DNA of 64,000 nt from SIAQ01 sp964484265 (GCA_964484265.1 CAZAFH010000016.1:1-64000); one strand, 5' to 3'. Counted from the stretch's first letter, positions 49,988-59,711 are shown. The notes: generated by a model not told the origin, from the letters alone. Translations and numbers: made by a program.

Positions 49988-50599
49988 ATGACGATTCTCT
50001 CCGCTGCCGTGCTGTTGTTTCTCGTCATGGATCCGCTGGGCAATATTCCGTTCTTTCTGTCGGCACTGAAAACCGTCGAGCCGGCGAGGCAGACGCGCGT
50101 CATCATCCGCGAGTTGCTAATTGCTCTGGGGGTCCTCGTGGCGTTTCTCTTCATGGGACGCAACATTCTTGGCATCCTTGGCATTTCGGAGCCGGCGTTG
50201 AGTCTGTCGGGCGGGGTAATTCTTTTTCTGATTGCACTGCGAATGATCTTTCCGAGTGCCGAGAAATCGCTTAAGGAAGAATCGCACGGCGAACCGTTTA
50301 TCGTGCCGCTGGCGATTCCGTATGTGGCCGGTCCCTCGACGCTGGCGACGGAATTGCTAATGATGAGCCGCGAGCCGGACCGCTGGCTGGATTGGCTGGT
50401 TGCGCTCGCGGCGGCGTGGCTGGCGGCGAGCGTCATCATTCTGAGTTCGAGCTGGCTACGCCGCGTGATGAGCGAAAAAGTCATGACCGCGATGGAACGG
50501 CTGATGGGCATGATTCTTGTCGCGGTCTCGATCCAGATGCTCCTCGCCGGACTCCGCGCGGCTATCGAAACCATGGAGGTAGGCGGCGGGAAAGCATAG
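49988..50599 (+). CDS. MarC family membrane protein
   Basis: A 203-residue six-helix protein with the signatures LVMDPLGNIPFF and LAIPYVAGPSTLATELL of the MarC/UPF0056 family. Function unknown (the original link to multidrug resistance was withdrawn). The length is standard. It follows the ABC transporter with an 84-bp gap. Confidence 0.92.
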   Translation: MTILSAAVLLFLVMDPLGNIPFFLSALKTVEPARQTRVIIRELLIALGVLVAFLFMGRNILGILGISEPALSLSGGVILFLIALRMIFPSAEKSLKEESHGEPFIVPLAIPYVAGPSTLATELLMMSREPDRWLDWLVALAAAWLAASVIILSSSWLRRVMSEKVMTAMERLMGMILVAVSIQMLLAGLRAAIETMEVGGGKA

Positions 50600-50636
50600 C
50601 TTCTCGCGCACTGCGTAATATCATTTCGCGAACAAC

Positions 50637-53141
50637 TCATTTTCCCGCGTCGCGCTCGACGACTTCGCGCGGCAAAAGCAGCTCGCGTTCGTTGCGTGCC
50701 AGGCATGGGGGCACGGTCATCAATAAACGTTGCCCGGCGGTGTTCTGGAATTTCCAGAGTTTGCCGTCCTGTCCGGCCGGCACGGGGATGCTGAAATAGC
50801 CCGCCTTCTTGTCGAAGATGTGCACTTTCTTTCCGCTGCTATCGAGTAGATCTCCCATGCCCGAGGCGTAGCCGCCGATAATCTTGGTTCCTTTGGGAAC
50901 GTAAAAATACATGCTCCATCGGCCGAGCAGTTTCGGTTGATTATCGAGGCACGAGATGATCGTCATCGGCGTGCCATCAAGCCAGCGGGTGCGCGTGCCG
51001 GCACTCTGATCGGTGACGACGATGCGGTGCAACCCCTTGAACGTCGTCGCCAGCACGAGATCGTGATCGAGCTTATCCGGCGGCACTTTCGCTTCACTGA
51101 CCGACTTACCCTCGACCTCATCGGCCGGGAAGAGATTGAAGGTGGCATCGCCCTTGTTCGCATAAACGACCCCAGCCGAGGCTTGCAACTTGAACTGCGT
51201 CGGCGCCTGGTCCACCCAGGTTTGAAATTCGCGCAGTCCGCGGCTGTATAGCCCCGCGCTTCCCGTCTTGACAGCGGCGAGTTTCAGCTTCGATGCCGGG
51301 ATGAGATTGTCGCTAAAGGCGACGGGCTCGAAATCGAAGAGTTTTCGCGTTGCGATTCCGTTCGCCAGGATTCCGCGAATGTCGGCCTCGCTGAATGCGT
51401 CGCTCGACAGCCAGGGATTCTTGCCTTCCTTGGCGATCTTTGCTTCTTTGGGCATCGTCACGCTCTTGTCGCGATTGGCGAGGTCGCGCATCAGGCCGTA
51501 CGTGTGGATCATCATCGATTTCCGCATCCGCAGCGCATGTTTGATGACAGCCTCGAAGCCCTTCTGCCGCTCATCGCCTTGCACAGAAGCGTAATCGGTC
51601 CACAATTCGACGTAGCGCGTGTAGAGCACAAGATCGTTGATGCGTGCAAGAATTTTCGCGTCAGCCGTCAGGCTGCGGGCTTCATCCAGTTTTCGGTACA
51701 TGCGGCCAATGAGGTCGTCGGTTAGCAGCGGTTTGCTCTTGGCGTCGATCAGGCGGTAGAAATCCGCCATCGGTTTTTTCGCGGGGCCGAACGCCTTGTC
51801 GAGAAAGTCAGCTCGCAGCGAATCGATGCTCTTCGCCTCGCGGACATCCCACAGCATGCGAGCCGAGAGGTAATAGCCCAGGCCGTTGCATCCCCAGTTG
51901 TCGCTCGATTCGGCCGACATGAAGCGAGCGCCGTTTTGATGGAAATGCGGGATGGTGCGGGCGAGGTATTCGATGTTCGTGCCCCGCGCCTTGCCAGGTA
52001 GATCGCGATCCCAGGTATTGACGCTGTAATATTCGCGAACGCCGGTGGTCGCGCCCTGCCGCTGCCAGCCCGACATGAGTTGATCGACGGAGAAGCCGCC
52101 TTGAATAAAAGCCGTGGCCACATTGATGATGACGCGCGGGTGGACTTTGATCGTGGGCGGCGGTGAATGGCTGCTGTAGGCATAAAGGCCGATGAATTTG
52201 TCGGGATGTTTCGCGTTCACCGCCTCGGCGACTTGATTGGCGAGCGTGATGACGCGGTCGCTCACGCTGCCCATTTTCTTGCACTCCTTGCACTCGCACC
52301 ACCCGCCGCCGTCGGCCGGCTCCAGCGAAACGCATTGCCGGGTCGGATCCTTGGCGAACTGGTCGAGCGAGTCTTGCACCACGAGCTTTCGCAGATTGGC
52401 ATTGGAGATACAGAATTGGTGCGAGCGGCGTTCGCCCTTGATAAGCCCGCGATACTCGGGATGCTTCTCGAATTCCGCCTTGTGCCGCGACGCGATGCCC
52501 TGGTAGGCATGTCCCGTGTTCAGCACGATGCCCGACGTCGCGCGGTTCTTGGCACACCAGTCGGCGTAGGGCTTGGCCGCCCAGCTCGCCGCGCCGAAGC
52601 CGTACCAGATTCGCCGCATGTAGTAGGCAGGATGTTCGAGCGCATCGACGGCGATGGCGAGGTTCCGCTCACTCGGTACGACTTCCCACGTCGGCCCCGG
52701 AAAAAACTGGCGATAGCCGACGCGGTGCAACATGTCCCACGTTGCATGCTCCACGGCCAGGTCGCTGGCGCCGAGCAGGTGCAGGCCCTTCGTATGGGAG
52801 TGTAGCCAATAGTCCTCCTTGCGAGTGGGATCGGCGGAGACGAGCTCCTTGGGCGAGGTGACACCGGGAAAATCCTTCGCCAGCCCGACGGCGATTCCCG
52901 AGGCGCCATCGCCGGTTTGGACCTGATATTTTCCGCCCGTGATCTTTCCGAGAGTGTCGGCCAAATTCCGCGCTGCCTCGCGTGTTCGCTCGCTGGCTTT
53001 TTCGCCGACGATAATGGGAAGCGCCGGTTTGCCCTCCTTGGCAAGCAAGACGCGCGTCGATTGCGTTTGTAGGGGCACCGCTGCGGTGACGAGCAAGCCA
53101 GAGGCCAATACCGCGAGCAGCATTTTTTTGAAGGTGCTCAT
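50637..53141 (-). CDS. Secreted DUF4838 protein (alpha-glucuronidase-like)
   Basis: An 834-residue exported protein with a signal peptide (1-23). Residues about 40-180 form a GH67-N-like domain (ALPIIVGEKASERTREAARN; VEHATWDMLHRVGYRQFFPG), then a DUF4838 TIM-barrel-like region (about 190-530) with GGGWCECKECKKM, YAYSSHSPPP and SAESSDNWGCNG, and beta-rich C-terminal modules. DUF4838 proteins are related to alpha-glucuronidases acting on glucuronoxylan; the catalytic carboxylates cannot be fixed by eye. The frame extends upstream through a repeat, so the ATG at 53141, preceded by AGGAGA and starting the signal peptide, is used. Confidence 0.82.
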   Translation of the reverse strand: MSTFKKMLLAVLASGLLVTAAVPLQTQSTRVLLAKEGKPALPIIVGEKASERTREAARNLADTLGKITGGKYQVQTGDGASGIAVGLAKDFPGVTSPKELVSADPTRKEDYWLHSHTKGLHLLGASDLAVEHATWDMLHRVGYRQFFPGPTWEVVPSERNLAIAVDALEHPAYYMRRIWYGFGAASWAAKPYADWCAKNRATSGIVLNTGHAYQGIASRHKAEFEKHPEYRGLIKGERRSHQFCISNANLRKLVVQDSLDQFAKDPTRQCVSLEPADGGGWCECKECKKMGSVSDRVITLANQVAEAVNAKHPDKFIGLYAYSSHSPPPTIKVHPRVIINVATAFIQGGFSVDQLMSGWQRQGATTGVREYYSVNTWDRDLPGKARGTNIEYLARTIPHFHQNGARFMSAESSDNWGCNGLGYYLSARMLWDVREAKSIDSLRADFLDKAFGPAKKPMADFYRLIDAKSKPLLTDDLIGRMYRKLDEARSLTADAKILARINDLVLYTRYVELWTDYASVQGDERQKGFEAVIKHALRMRKSMMIHTYGLMRDLANRDKSVTMPKEAKIAKEGKNPWLSSDAFSEADIRGILANGIATRKLFDFEPVAFSDNLIPASKLKLAAVKTGSAGLYSRGLREFQTWVDQAPTQFKLQASAGVVYANKGDATFNLFPADEVEGKSVSEAKVPPDKLDHDLVLATTFKGLHRIVVTDQSAGTRTRWLDGTPMTIISCLDNQPKLLGRWSMYFYVPKGTKIIGGYASGMGDLLDSSGKKVHIFDKKAGYFSIPVPAGQDGKLWKFQNTAGQRLLMTVPPCLARNERELLLPREVVERDAGK

Positions 53142-53239
53142 CGTCAGTCTCCTGATGGTTTCCATCACCATATGACCCATCTCAAACGTAAGCAATACTC
53201 GGTCTAACACCTGCGCAAAGCACATGATCGTTTGGCGAC

Positions 53240-53270
53240 TACCGTAGGCATCACGCTCCGCGTGATGCAT
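53240..53270 (+). repeat. CCGTAG-hairpin repeat, copy 4
   Basis: TACCGTAGGCATCACGCTCC then GCGTGATGCAT: 8-bp stem, TCC loop. It lies 98 bp upstream of the DUF4838 gene start. Confidence 0.7.
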
Positions 53271-53320
53271 TTCATCATGCCAAGCGTCGTAGAGCCTTAG
53301 CCGCAGTGGTGATTCAAAGG

Positions 53321-53445
53321 TATACAACGCGCGGCCGGGTTTGACATATAGTCCGAGTCGCGCACGCAGCGCAGCGGAGTAAGCGCCTGGCAGCCAAACC
53401 GCTTACTCCGCTGCGCTGCGTGCGCGGCTCGGAAACGTCTATTTG
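53321..53445. repeat. Long-hairpin repeat, copy 2 (loop inverted)
   Basis: The flanks match copy 1 at 26231 in direction (GGCCGGGTTTGACATATAGTC on the left, GAAACGTCTATTTGA on the right). The arms are 32 bp (53354-53385 and 53400-53431, one mismatch), and the 14-nt loop CCTGGCAGCCAAAC is the reverse complement of copy 1's loop with one mismatch. It ends 16 bp before the stop of the GDP-fucose synthase gene (minus strand, 53462). Confidence 0.85.
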
Positions 53446-53461
53446 ATTGCGGCTCACCCGC

Positions 53462-54403
53462 TCACATGCGATGCCAGGTGGAGCGGTTTTGCAAGAACCA
53501 ATCGATCGTCGCACGCAGGCCATCTCGCAGCGCGATGCGCGGCCGCCAGCCGAGCGAGGTGATCCGGGAAACATCGAGCAGTTTTCGCGGCATGCCGTCG
53601 GGTTGCGACGGATCCCAGCGAACCTCGCCCTGGAAGCCGACGAGTTCGGCGATCAGCGTCGCTAACTCGCGAATCGTGACATCCGATCCGTACCCGATAT
53701 TGAGCAGTTCGCCCGAATCGTACGTGTCCATCACAAACCTGCAAGCCTCGGCCAGGTCGTCCACGTGCAGGAATTCCCGCCGAGCGGAACCGGTGCCCCA
53801 GAGCGTGACCTGATCCTGCCCGGAATCCCTGGCGTCGCAGAATTTGCGGACGAGAGCGGGTACGACATGCGACGAATCGATCGCGAAGTTGTCGAAGGGA
53901 CCGTAGAGATTGGTCGGCATCACCGAAAGGAAATTGCAACCATGCTGCGAGCGGAAGGCGCGGGCAAGCGTTATCCCAGCAATTTTCGCGATCGCGTACG
54001 GTTCATTGGTCGGTTCGAGTTTGCCGTCGAGGAATGCGTCTTCACGGATCGGCTGCGGGGCCAGGCGGGGGTAAATGCACGAGCTGCCGAGAAACAATAA
54101 CTTGCGCACCCCATATTCATGGGAAGCCGTCAGGACGTTGTTTTGGATTTGAAGGTTCTCGAGCAAGAAATCGACGGGAAACCGCATGTTCGCGCGGATT
54201 CCGCCGACTCTGGCGGCCGCGAGGATGACTTCATCCGGCCTATGCTCGGCAAAGAAGCGGTGGACCGCGGCGGGATCGCGGAGATCGAGTTCCGCGCGTG
54301 TTCGCATGATGAGACGACGCGCGGAATCCTGGGCGAGACACCGGACCATGGCCGACCCGACAAGCCCTTCGTGCCCAGCCACATAGGTGATGGCGACGCC
54401 CAT
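53462..54403 (-). CDS. fcl: GDP-L-fucose synthase
   Basis: A 313-residue enzyme of the GDP-fucose synthase (WcaG) type within the extended SDR group. The cofactor motif is AGHEGLVGSAM, the catalytic set is Ser in LGSSCIYP and YAIAK (Tyr-x3-Lys), and PTNLYGPFDNF is conserved. It converts GDP-4-keto-6-deoxymannose to GDP-L-fucose using NADPH; a GDP-mannose dehydratase gene is not in the window. The start at 54403 follows GAGGGA, 22 bp after the stop of the 706-residue protein gene, so it is probably in that operon. Confidence 0.92.
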   Translation of the reverse strand: MGVAITYVAGHEGLVGSAMVRCLAQDSARRLIMRTRAELDLRDPAAVHRFFAEHRPDEVILAAARVGGIRANMRFPVDFLLENLQIQNNVLTASHEYGVRKLLFLGSSCIYPRLAPQPIREDAFLDGKLEPTNEPYAIAKIAGITLARAFRSQHGCNFLSVMPTNLYGPFDNFAIDSSHVVPALVRKFCDARDSGQDQVTLWGTGSARREFLHVDDLAEACRFVMDTYDSGELLNIGYGSDVTIRELATLIAELVGFQGEVRWDPSQPDGMPRKLLDVSRITSLGWRPRIALRDGLRATIDWFLQNRSTWHRM

Positions 54404-54425
54404 CCGATCGCTCCCTCGCCTGACT

Positions 54426-56546
54426 TCAGCGGTCGAGACCAAGGCGATTCGCCACGATTCGGCGAGTGTCGGGCACGATCAGCCAGCGCCAATTTGGAGG
54501 CAATTCTCCATCGGGTGTATCGGTCCTCGTCAGATATAGGTATTCGATATTCGGGAATGGAATCCTATTCACGACGGCGCCATTTTGCACGGCCGTCAAG
54601 CCTGAGGCCCAGGAAAGCAGAAGCTTCTCTTTGATCTCCGTGGCATGTGGCCCATCGTAATAGCAGACCGTATCAAGCGGGCCCGTGGTGCGTTTAATTG
54701 GCACGATGCGGTTGGCGAGTTGTTCTGTCTTTTCGACCTTGGAGATTGCCGCACAGGTCGCCAGCGCGTCCACCCAGGTGGTTGCAGGGAAAATCGACTG
54801 TTTCACTGCTCCGAGCGCGGTCTTTTTGAACAGCTCGCGATGGATCGACTGCGATGCGCGGAGATACTTTTGGTAGACCTCGTATAGGTCTTCCTGCATG
54901 CTCGACACCTGAGCGAACTTGGGATACTTCAAGCACCCGAGCGTGTAGTAGCGCCAACCCTCCTCGTAAAGCTCGAGCATGCGCTCCGTGGCGGCGCTGC
55001 GCTTTCTACGTTGTTCAGCCTGGAAAAGCACCTTGCGAGCGGCGAGGATCAACGGATCGCTCTCGCCCTCGGATTGGTACAAGAACGTGTCATAGTTCGT
55101 GATGGTGCGATAGCTGTTGTTGTAATATAGCTTCAGATGCGCTTCGAGGCCTTTACCCAGTTCGCCCTGCCGATCGTCAGCGCGAATTTGGGGCAACTGC
55201 CCGGCTTCGATCTTTCTCGCCTTGCGATAGACATCGGCCTGCTTGTTCAGTTCCGCCATTTCGTCCGGCGTGATGTACAGGCCGTTTCTGATGCCGTACT
55301 TGCGATACAGATCGTAGCCTTTCTTCCACGCTCGGCCCGAGTGGTACTTCGCCTCCCTGCCGACGGCCTTGTTGTCGGTCACGTTGTCGAACCAATCCTT
55401 GACGATCCAGCCCTCGCTGTCGAAGAATCCCTCCTGTTCAAGCGTCTCCGCGACGAAGACCTGGCCGCGGGCGGGATATTGACGGAAAATCTGCGCCATC
55501 ATCTGCTTGGGCAGACGATACTTGCGCTTGTCGTAATCCAGCACGACGGGCCCGGGATTGCGCGAAGGCGGCGGCAGCGGCAGCTGAGCGAACTCGTACC
55601 ACGTGCGCGATACCAGAAAAACGTCGATCGACTCGTCGATCCGATACGTGCGCTCGCGCGGGTCGGGCCAATCCTCTTCCTTCGGAGGCGGTAGAATCGG
55701 AAACTGCTCCTGCGGCCTTTTCAACTCCGATTGCTTGACGTCTTTGCCAACCTCTTGAAAGCGATGCGGTATTTTCTGGTTGCGCTCCAGAAACCGCACG
55801 ATATCTCCGGGGTCATACAGCAATGCCTCGCGCAATCGCCGAATGAGTCGGGGATATTTCGCGGTGAACCTCGACAACTCCTCCATGTTGACCTTGCCCG
55901 GCGAACTCGCCAGCCAAAAGCGTTCCGGCCGACGTTCGATCGGGTCGATGCAGCTCATTTCAAGCAAGCAGCGCATGGTCAGGCGTTCGTCGCTGGAACC
56001 GATCTTCAGTTGATACGTGAAGCCCATGAAATGCCGAAGTTCCGGATTGCCCGGATAGATCGCCCGATCCTTGTCGTCGTCGGCGTAGTCATCGCCCGTG
56101 CCGCGATTACGGCGTTCTCCTTCCGCGAGCAGTTCCAGACCACGGCTGATGTAGTAATACTTGTCGCGCGGTTGATCGCTTTCGACGGCCACGTTGAACG
56201 CGATGTTCCAGCTTTGGTAAAGCCACGGCGTGATGAAATAGGGTTGCAGCTTGGTGATCGATTTGACGATCAGTTCCAGTTCGTGCCATTCGTTCTTTTT
56301 CTGTTTGTCCATCGCGTTGTACCAGAGCAACGTGACGGCCAGGCCGCGCGAGCCAGTCAGAAGCAAGCGGACGGCGGAGCTGGTCAGTTCGACTTCACCG
56401 CGCGCGGTTTCGCGCAATTGAAGATAAAGTGCTTGCGGCTTGATGACGAATTCGCGATGCATCAACGACAGCGTGAAGAGCGCGATGATGGCGCCGAAGT
56501 AGATCATCTTGCGTTGCCGAGTCTGTTGCAGCACGGGAGTCGCCAT
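54426..56546 (-). CDS. Large N-terminally anchored hypothetical protein
   Basis: A 706-residue protein I cannot place in a named family. It has one N-terminal transmembrane helix (about 13-32) followed by a soluble, mostly helical extracytoplasmic part. Internal features are a helical segment near 75-150 (DKQKKNEWHELELIVKSITK), a tract around 295-320 rich in Pro and acid (PPPKEEDWPDPRE) and a C-terminal domain ending NWRWLIVPDTRRIVA. It lies between an ABC permease gene (44-bp gap) and GDP-fucose synthase, so it may assist export of a glycan. Operon context is suggestive only. Confidence 0.75.
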   Translation of the reverse strand: MATPVLQQTRQRKMIYFGAIIALFTLSLMHREFVIKPQALYLQLRETARGEVELTSSAVRLLLTGSRGLAVTLLWYNAMDKQKKNEWHELELIVKSITKLQPYFITPWLYQSWNIAFNVAVESDQPRDKYYYISRGLELLAEGERRNRGTGDDYADDDKDRAIYPGNPELRHFMGFTYQLKIGSSDERLTMRCLLEMSCIDPIERRPERFWLASSPGKVNMEELSRFTAKYPRLIRRLREALLYDPGDIVRFLERNQKIPHRFQEVGKDVKQSELKRPQEQFPILPPPKEEDWPDPRERTYRIDESIDVFLVSRTWYEFAQLPLPPPSRNPGPVVLDYDKRKYRLPKQMMAQIFRQYPARGQVFVAETLEQEGFFDSEGWIVKDWFDNVTDNKAVGREAKYHSGRAWKKGYDLYRKYGIRNGLYITPDEMAELNKQADVYRKARKIEAGQLPQIRADDRQGELGKGLEAHLKLYYNNSYRTITNYDTFLYQSEGESDPLILAARKVLFQAEQRRKRSAATERMLELYEEGWRYYTLGCLKYPKFAQVSSMQEDLYEVYQKYLRASQSIHRELFKKTALGAVKQSIFPATTWVDALATCAAISKVEKTEQLANRIVPIKRTTGPLDTVCYYDGPHATEIKEKLLLSWASGLTAVQNGAVVNRIPFPNIEYLYLTRTDTPDGELPPNWRWLIVPDTRRIVANRLGLDR

Positions 56547-56590
56547 GCGTCACGCTCCGTCAAATGAGTCAAAAGTACAAGCATCCGCGA

Positions 56591-58651
56591 TCAGGTCGGA
56601 TTCGCCGTCTCGCGCATTTTCATCAAATAGTACGCCAGTATCGCCCAGGGCAGCAAATAGGCGGCCATGGGCAAGAGGTTGTCCACGAAGAGAACATCGA
56701 CCCAGCTAATGTCGAAGCCGTTGGCCACGTAGAGGTGCAGGTCATGGCGATTGACATCGGGGAACATGTTCATGATGCGCCCGATCCACCAGCTAAAGAT
56801 CTGATCGAGCGATTTGATGACGGTGTTCGTCGGCGTCGCCTCGTCGAAGCGTGCCGCCACGGGCAGCCCGCGCGTGATGCGCACCGCCGCCTCGGTCGGG
56901 CCGCCGCCATCGAGTCGGCCCTCGGCGATTTCACGCATGTAATCGAGCGACATGCCGCACAGGTACAGGAAGATCGTGCCGATGAAGCTGATGACGCTGC
57001 TGAAATAGGTGCTCATCGCCAGGGCGATCGCCAGTACTAGCATGTGCGTGCACCACATGCCGATCGCGCCTTTCAAAAAGTTCTGCCAAAACGGCATCAC
57101 GTGCGGGACCATGTAAAAGTCCGGCTGCGCGACGCCGAGCATCTGGGCCTCGTCGGCCTTGTCCACGCTGACGAACACGCGCAGCATCGGCAGGGCGTTT
57201 TCACCCTCGGTCACGCGATTATCGTTATCGATCAGGAACGACTTGAAAGCCGACGGCGGGACCAGCACGCGCTGGGTGTGATAGTCGAACACCTCCACGC
57301 CGGTTTCCTGGTGGACGCGATACTGGTCGCGGTACTTCTCGCGTACTTTTTCCTCGTCTTGTTTTTTCTTTTCCATCAGTTCTTTGGCTTGAGCTTCGCT
57401 TGCCCCTTGCACGGCATTGCTATACTTGGTGTAGATGTCGTTAAAATCCTTCTCGCGTTCGTCCTGCATGCGCTTTACGAGTTCACCGAGTTCGATCGAC
57501 TCACGGTCAGCATTCGCGCTTTTGAAGATGCGTGGATCGACAAAGGTGAAGGTGACTTTGACGCCCTTGCCTTCCTCTGTACCTTTGGACAAACGGAAAA
57601 TATCGAACGAGAACTCGAAAAGCACTTCCTCGGCTCGCGTGCCGAGTTCCTCGGGAAATCTCTCGAAATCCCACACTGCATACTGACGAAATTTCCCTGC
57701 GGATTGGCGCGTCGGGCCTGTGATGTAGCTGCGATAGCTCCACTCTCGGCCAACGGATTCACCTTTCTGGGCGTTCTTCGTGCCGACGAATTGCAGCTTG
57801 CCATAGATCGGCATCCGCGCGGTAAAGCTCTCTTGAGCCGCTTCCTCGGTCACGCCTCGGACGACGTACAGGAGGCTCAGCGAAGTCACGGCAAACAAGC
57901 CGACCGTGAGCAAGCTGCCGAAGCCCAGAAATCGCCCGAGGACGATTTCGAAGGTTTCCACCGGCTTGGTCACGACGGTATGGATCGAGTTGTTCTTCAC
58001 ATCGTTGGGAATGCTGAACGCGCCGAGCAGCGCAGCCAAGATCAGGAAGAGCGGCGTCATCGACCAGAAGACGACGCGCACGTAGTTTCGCAACTGATCT
58101 TCGGCCTTGTACGGAACGAACCAGTGAGCGAACAAAAAGATCAACGCCATCGCCCCGAAGACCCACACGACCCGGCCTCGAATCGCTTCTTTCCAGCTCA
58201 GCAGCGCGAGCGCCCAGATACGCCCGAAACTGAGCCGGGAGAAAACATCGAGCAGCACGGGCGTGATGACGACGGCGAGAGCGATCGTTCCGCCGGCCGT
58301 GAGGATGGCGTCGCCAATCGTGCTGGGCATGTTCGCATTCAGTCGCGGCAAGAGGACCTCGGCACGAGGCACGCCCATCCATCGGCCTATCCACGCAATA
58401 ATGATGACGCTGTAACACCCGGCGGCGACGAAGAAACCGTAGAGAAGATACGTCCAAAACGCGACCGTCCGACCGGCGATGTGAAGGAAATTGTAATCCT
58501 TCCGACTGCGCTGGACGTAGCTGGACAGCGCGACGAGCGCAATCGCAAACGCCGCCGCCCCGCCGGCGTTTTGCAGCCATCCCACGAGCGAAGCGGGCAG
58601 GTGCGCCCAGTTCAACGGCTCGCGTTCCAGATATAAGCTGGCGAACAACAT
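56591..58651 (-). CDS. Large ABC-2 type permease
   Basis: A 686-residue membrane protein. Five or six helices occupy the first 270 residues and four more the last 130, with a large soluble domain between (about 275-540) containing a coiled coil (MEKKKQDEEKVREKYRDQY). The sequence FSIPNDVKNNSIHTVVTKPV is typical of ABC-2 permeases. It is downstream of the ABC ATPase gene (58755-59711), separated by a 56-bp palindrome. The big soluble insert is a planctomycete feature, not seen in ordinary ABC-2 permeases. Confidence 0.82.
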   Translation of the reverse strand: MLFASLYLEREPLNWAHLPASLVGWLQNAGGAAAFAIALVALSSYVQRSRKDYNFLHIAGRTVAFWTYLLYGFFVAAGCYSVIIIAWIGRWMGVPRAEVLLPRLNANMPSTIGDAILTAGGTIALAVVITPVLLDVFSRLSFGRIWALALLSWKEAIRGRVVWVFGAMALIFLFAHWFVPYKAEDQLRNYVRVVFWSMTPLFLILAALLGAFSIPNDVKNNSIHTVVTKPVETFEIVLGRFLGFGSLLTVGLFAVTSLSLLYVVRGVTEEAAQESFTARMPIYGKLQFVGTKNAQKGESVGREWSYRSYITGPTRQSAGKFRQYAVWDFERFPEELGTRAEEVLFEFSFDIFRLSKGTEEGKGVKVTFTFVDPRIFKSANADRESIELGELVKRMQDEREKDFNDIYTKYSNAVQGASEAQAKELMEKKKQDEEKVREKYRDQYRVHQETGVEVFDYHTQRVLVPPSAFKSFLIDNDNRVTEGENALPMLRVFVSVDKADEAQMLGVAQPDFYMVPHVMPFWQNFLKGAIGMWCTHMLVLAIALAMSTYFSSVISFIGTIFLYLCGMSLDYMREIAEGRLDGGGPTEAAVRITRGLPVAARFDEATPTNTVIKSLDQIFSWWIGRIMNMFPDVNRHDLHLYVANGFDISWVDVLFVDNLLPMAAYLLPWAILAYYLMKMRETANPT

Positions 58652-58693
58652 AATTGTTTCCGCGCCTCCAACTTTACAGACTTCCGTGTTCTG

Positions 58694-58749
58694 CCGCTAG
58701 CGGCTTAGCGCTCAACAGAGCGCCATACTGAGCGTTAAGCCGCACGCGG
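58694..58749. repeat. 56-bp palindrome family, copy 3
   Basis: Arms CCGCTAGCGGCTTAGCGCTC and GAGCGTTAAGCCGCACGCGG, slightly diverged, around the loop AACAGAGCGCCATACT. Read on the minus strand the loop is AGTATGGCGCTCTGTT, matching copy 2 when each is read along its gene. It lies 5 bp after the stop of the ABC ATPase gene (58755). Confidence 0.85.
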
Positions 58750-58754
58750 AGGAA

Positions 58755-59711
58755 CTATTTGATATGCGTCTTCAGGTCCGCTGGCGTCTTGCCGTCGGCT
58801 GCGGGCTTGGCCGGCTCGGCTTTTTCCGGCATGTAGCGCCGGCCCGGGTGCGCCTTGCTTTCCTCGATAATCCGCAGGAACAACGCCTCGAGCGTCGTCG
58901 TCGGATGGCCGATGAATTCCAGCTTCCCGCCGTGCTTCTCTAGCACGTTCTCAAGATCACGGCGAAGGTCGTCATTGAGCTGTACGCCCGTCGCTCGCAG
59001 TTCCAGGCGAAGGACGTCTTCGAGCAATTTTTTGACGCTGTCGAGTTTTCGCAACTCGCCCTCGCTCAAGATCGCGACGCGGTCGCAGATGTCCTGCACA
59101 TCCTCCAGGCGATGGCTGCACATGATGATCGTCTTGCCTTCGTCGCGCAGCTTGATGATGAGGTCCTTCATCCACCGCGTGCCGAGCGGATCGAGACCGG
59201 AAGTAGGCTCGTCGAGAATCACCAGCTCGGGATCGTTGATTAACGCCTGAGCCAGGCCGATGCGCTGGCGCATGCCCTTGGAGTATTCCTTCAGGATGCG
59301 TTTCTTGTCGTTTTTCAAACCCACGGTTTCGATGAGTTTCTCCGCCCGGCTGCGGCGCAAGGCCGGATCGAGATTGAACAGTCGGCCATAAAAATCGAGC
59401 GTCTCTTCGGCATTGAGAAAACGGTACAGATAAGATTCCTCGGGCAGATAGCCGATGCGCTCATTCTTGCGAACCTCGCCCGAAGGCATGTTGAACACCA
59501 GCGCGTCGCCGTCGGTCGGGAAGAGCAGGCCGAGGAGCAGCTTGATGGTCGTGGTCTTGCCGGACCCGTTCGGACCGAGCAGGCCGAAGATTTCGCCGCG
59601 CATGACCTGGAGGTTCAACGCTCGGAGGGCGACTTTCTTTTCACGGCCCCAGAAATCGCGATAGATTTTGGTCAGTTTGCGGATTTCGACGACAACTTCT
59701 TTGTCGATCAT
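58755..59711 (-). CDS. ABC transporter ATP-binding protein, second system
   Basis: A 318-residue ATPase. Walker A is GPNGSGKTT, the signature is EYSKGMRQRIGLAQAL, Walker B is LVILDEP, and the H-loop is CSHRLE. The C-terminal 90 residues hold a DUF4162-like region and a charged Pro/Lys tail. It is the first gene of a four-gene minus-strand unit (ATPase, permease, 706-residue protein, GDP-fucose synthase), in which a hairpin after its stop may lower the transcript level of the rest. Confidence 0.92.
   Translation of the reverse strand: MIDKEVVVEIRKLTKIYRDFWGREKKVALRALNLQVMRGEIFGLLGPNGSGKTTTIKLLLGLLFPTDGDALVFNMPSGEVRKNERIGYLPEESYLYRFLNAEETLDFYGRLFNLDPALRRSRAEKLIETVGLKNDKKRILKEYSKGMRQRIGLAQALINDPELVILDEPTSGLDPLGTRWMKDLIIKLRDEGKTIIMCSHRLEDVQDICDRVAILSEGELRKLDSVKKLLEDVLRLELRATGVQLNDDLRRDLENVLEKHGGKLEFIGHPTTTLEALFLRIIEESKAHPGRRYMPEKAEPAKPAADGKTPADLKTHIK

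Noticed and set aside
47274..50599. Multidrug-resistance island (ABC exporter plus MarC)
   Set aside because: MarC is no longer linked to drug resistance and the ABC subunits are of a general ABC-2 type; no resistance determinant is visible.
57044..58636. 530-residue + strand open frame opposite the ABC permease
   Set aside because: Composition is typical of an antisense shadow (His/Asp/Glu-rich) and the minus strand encodes a clear membrane protein.
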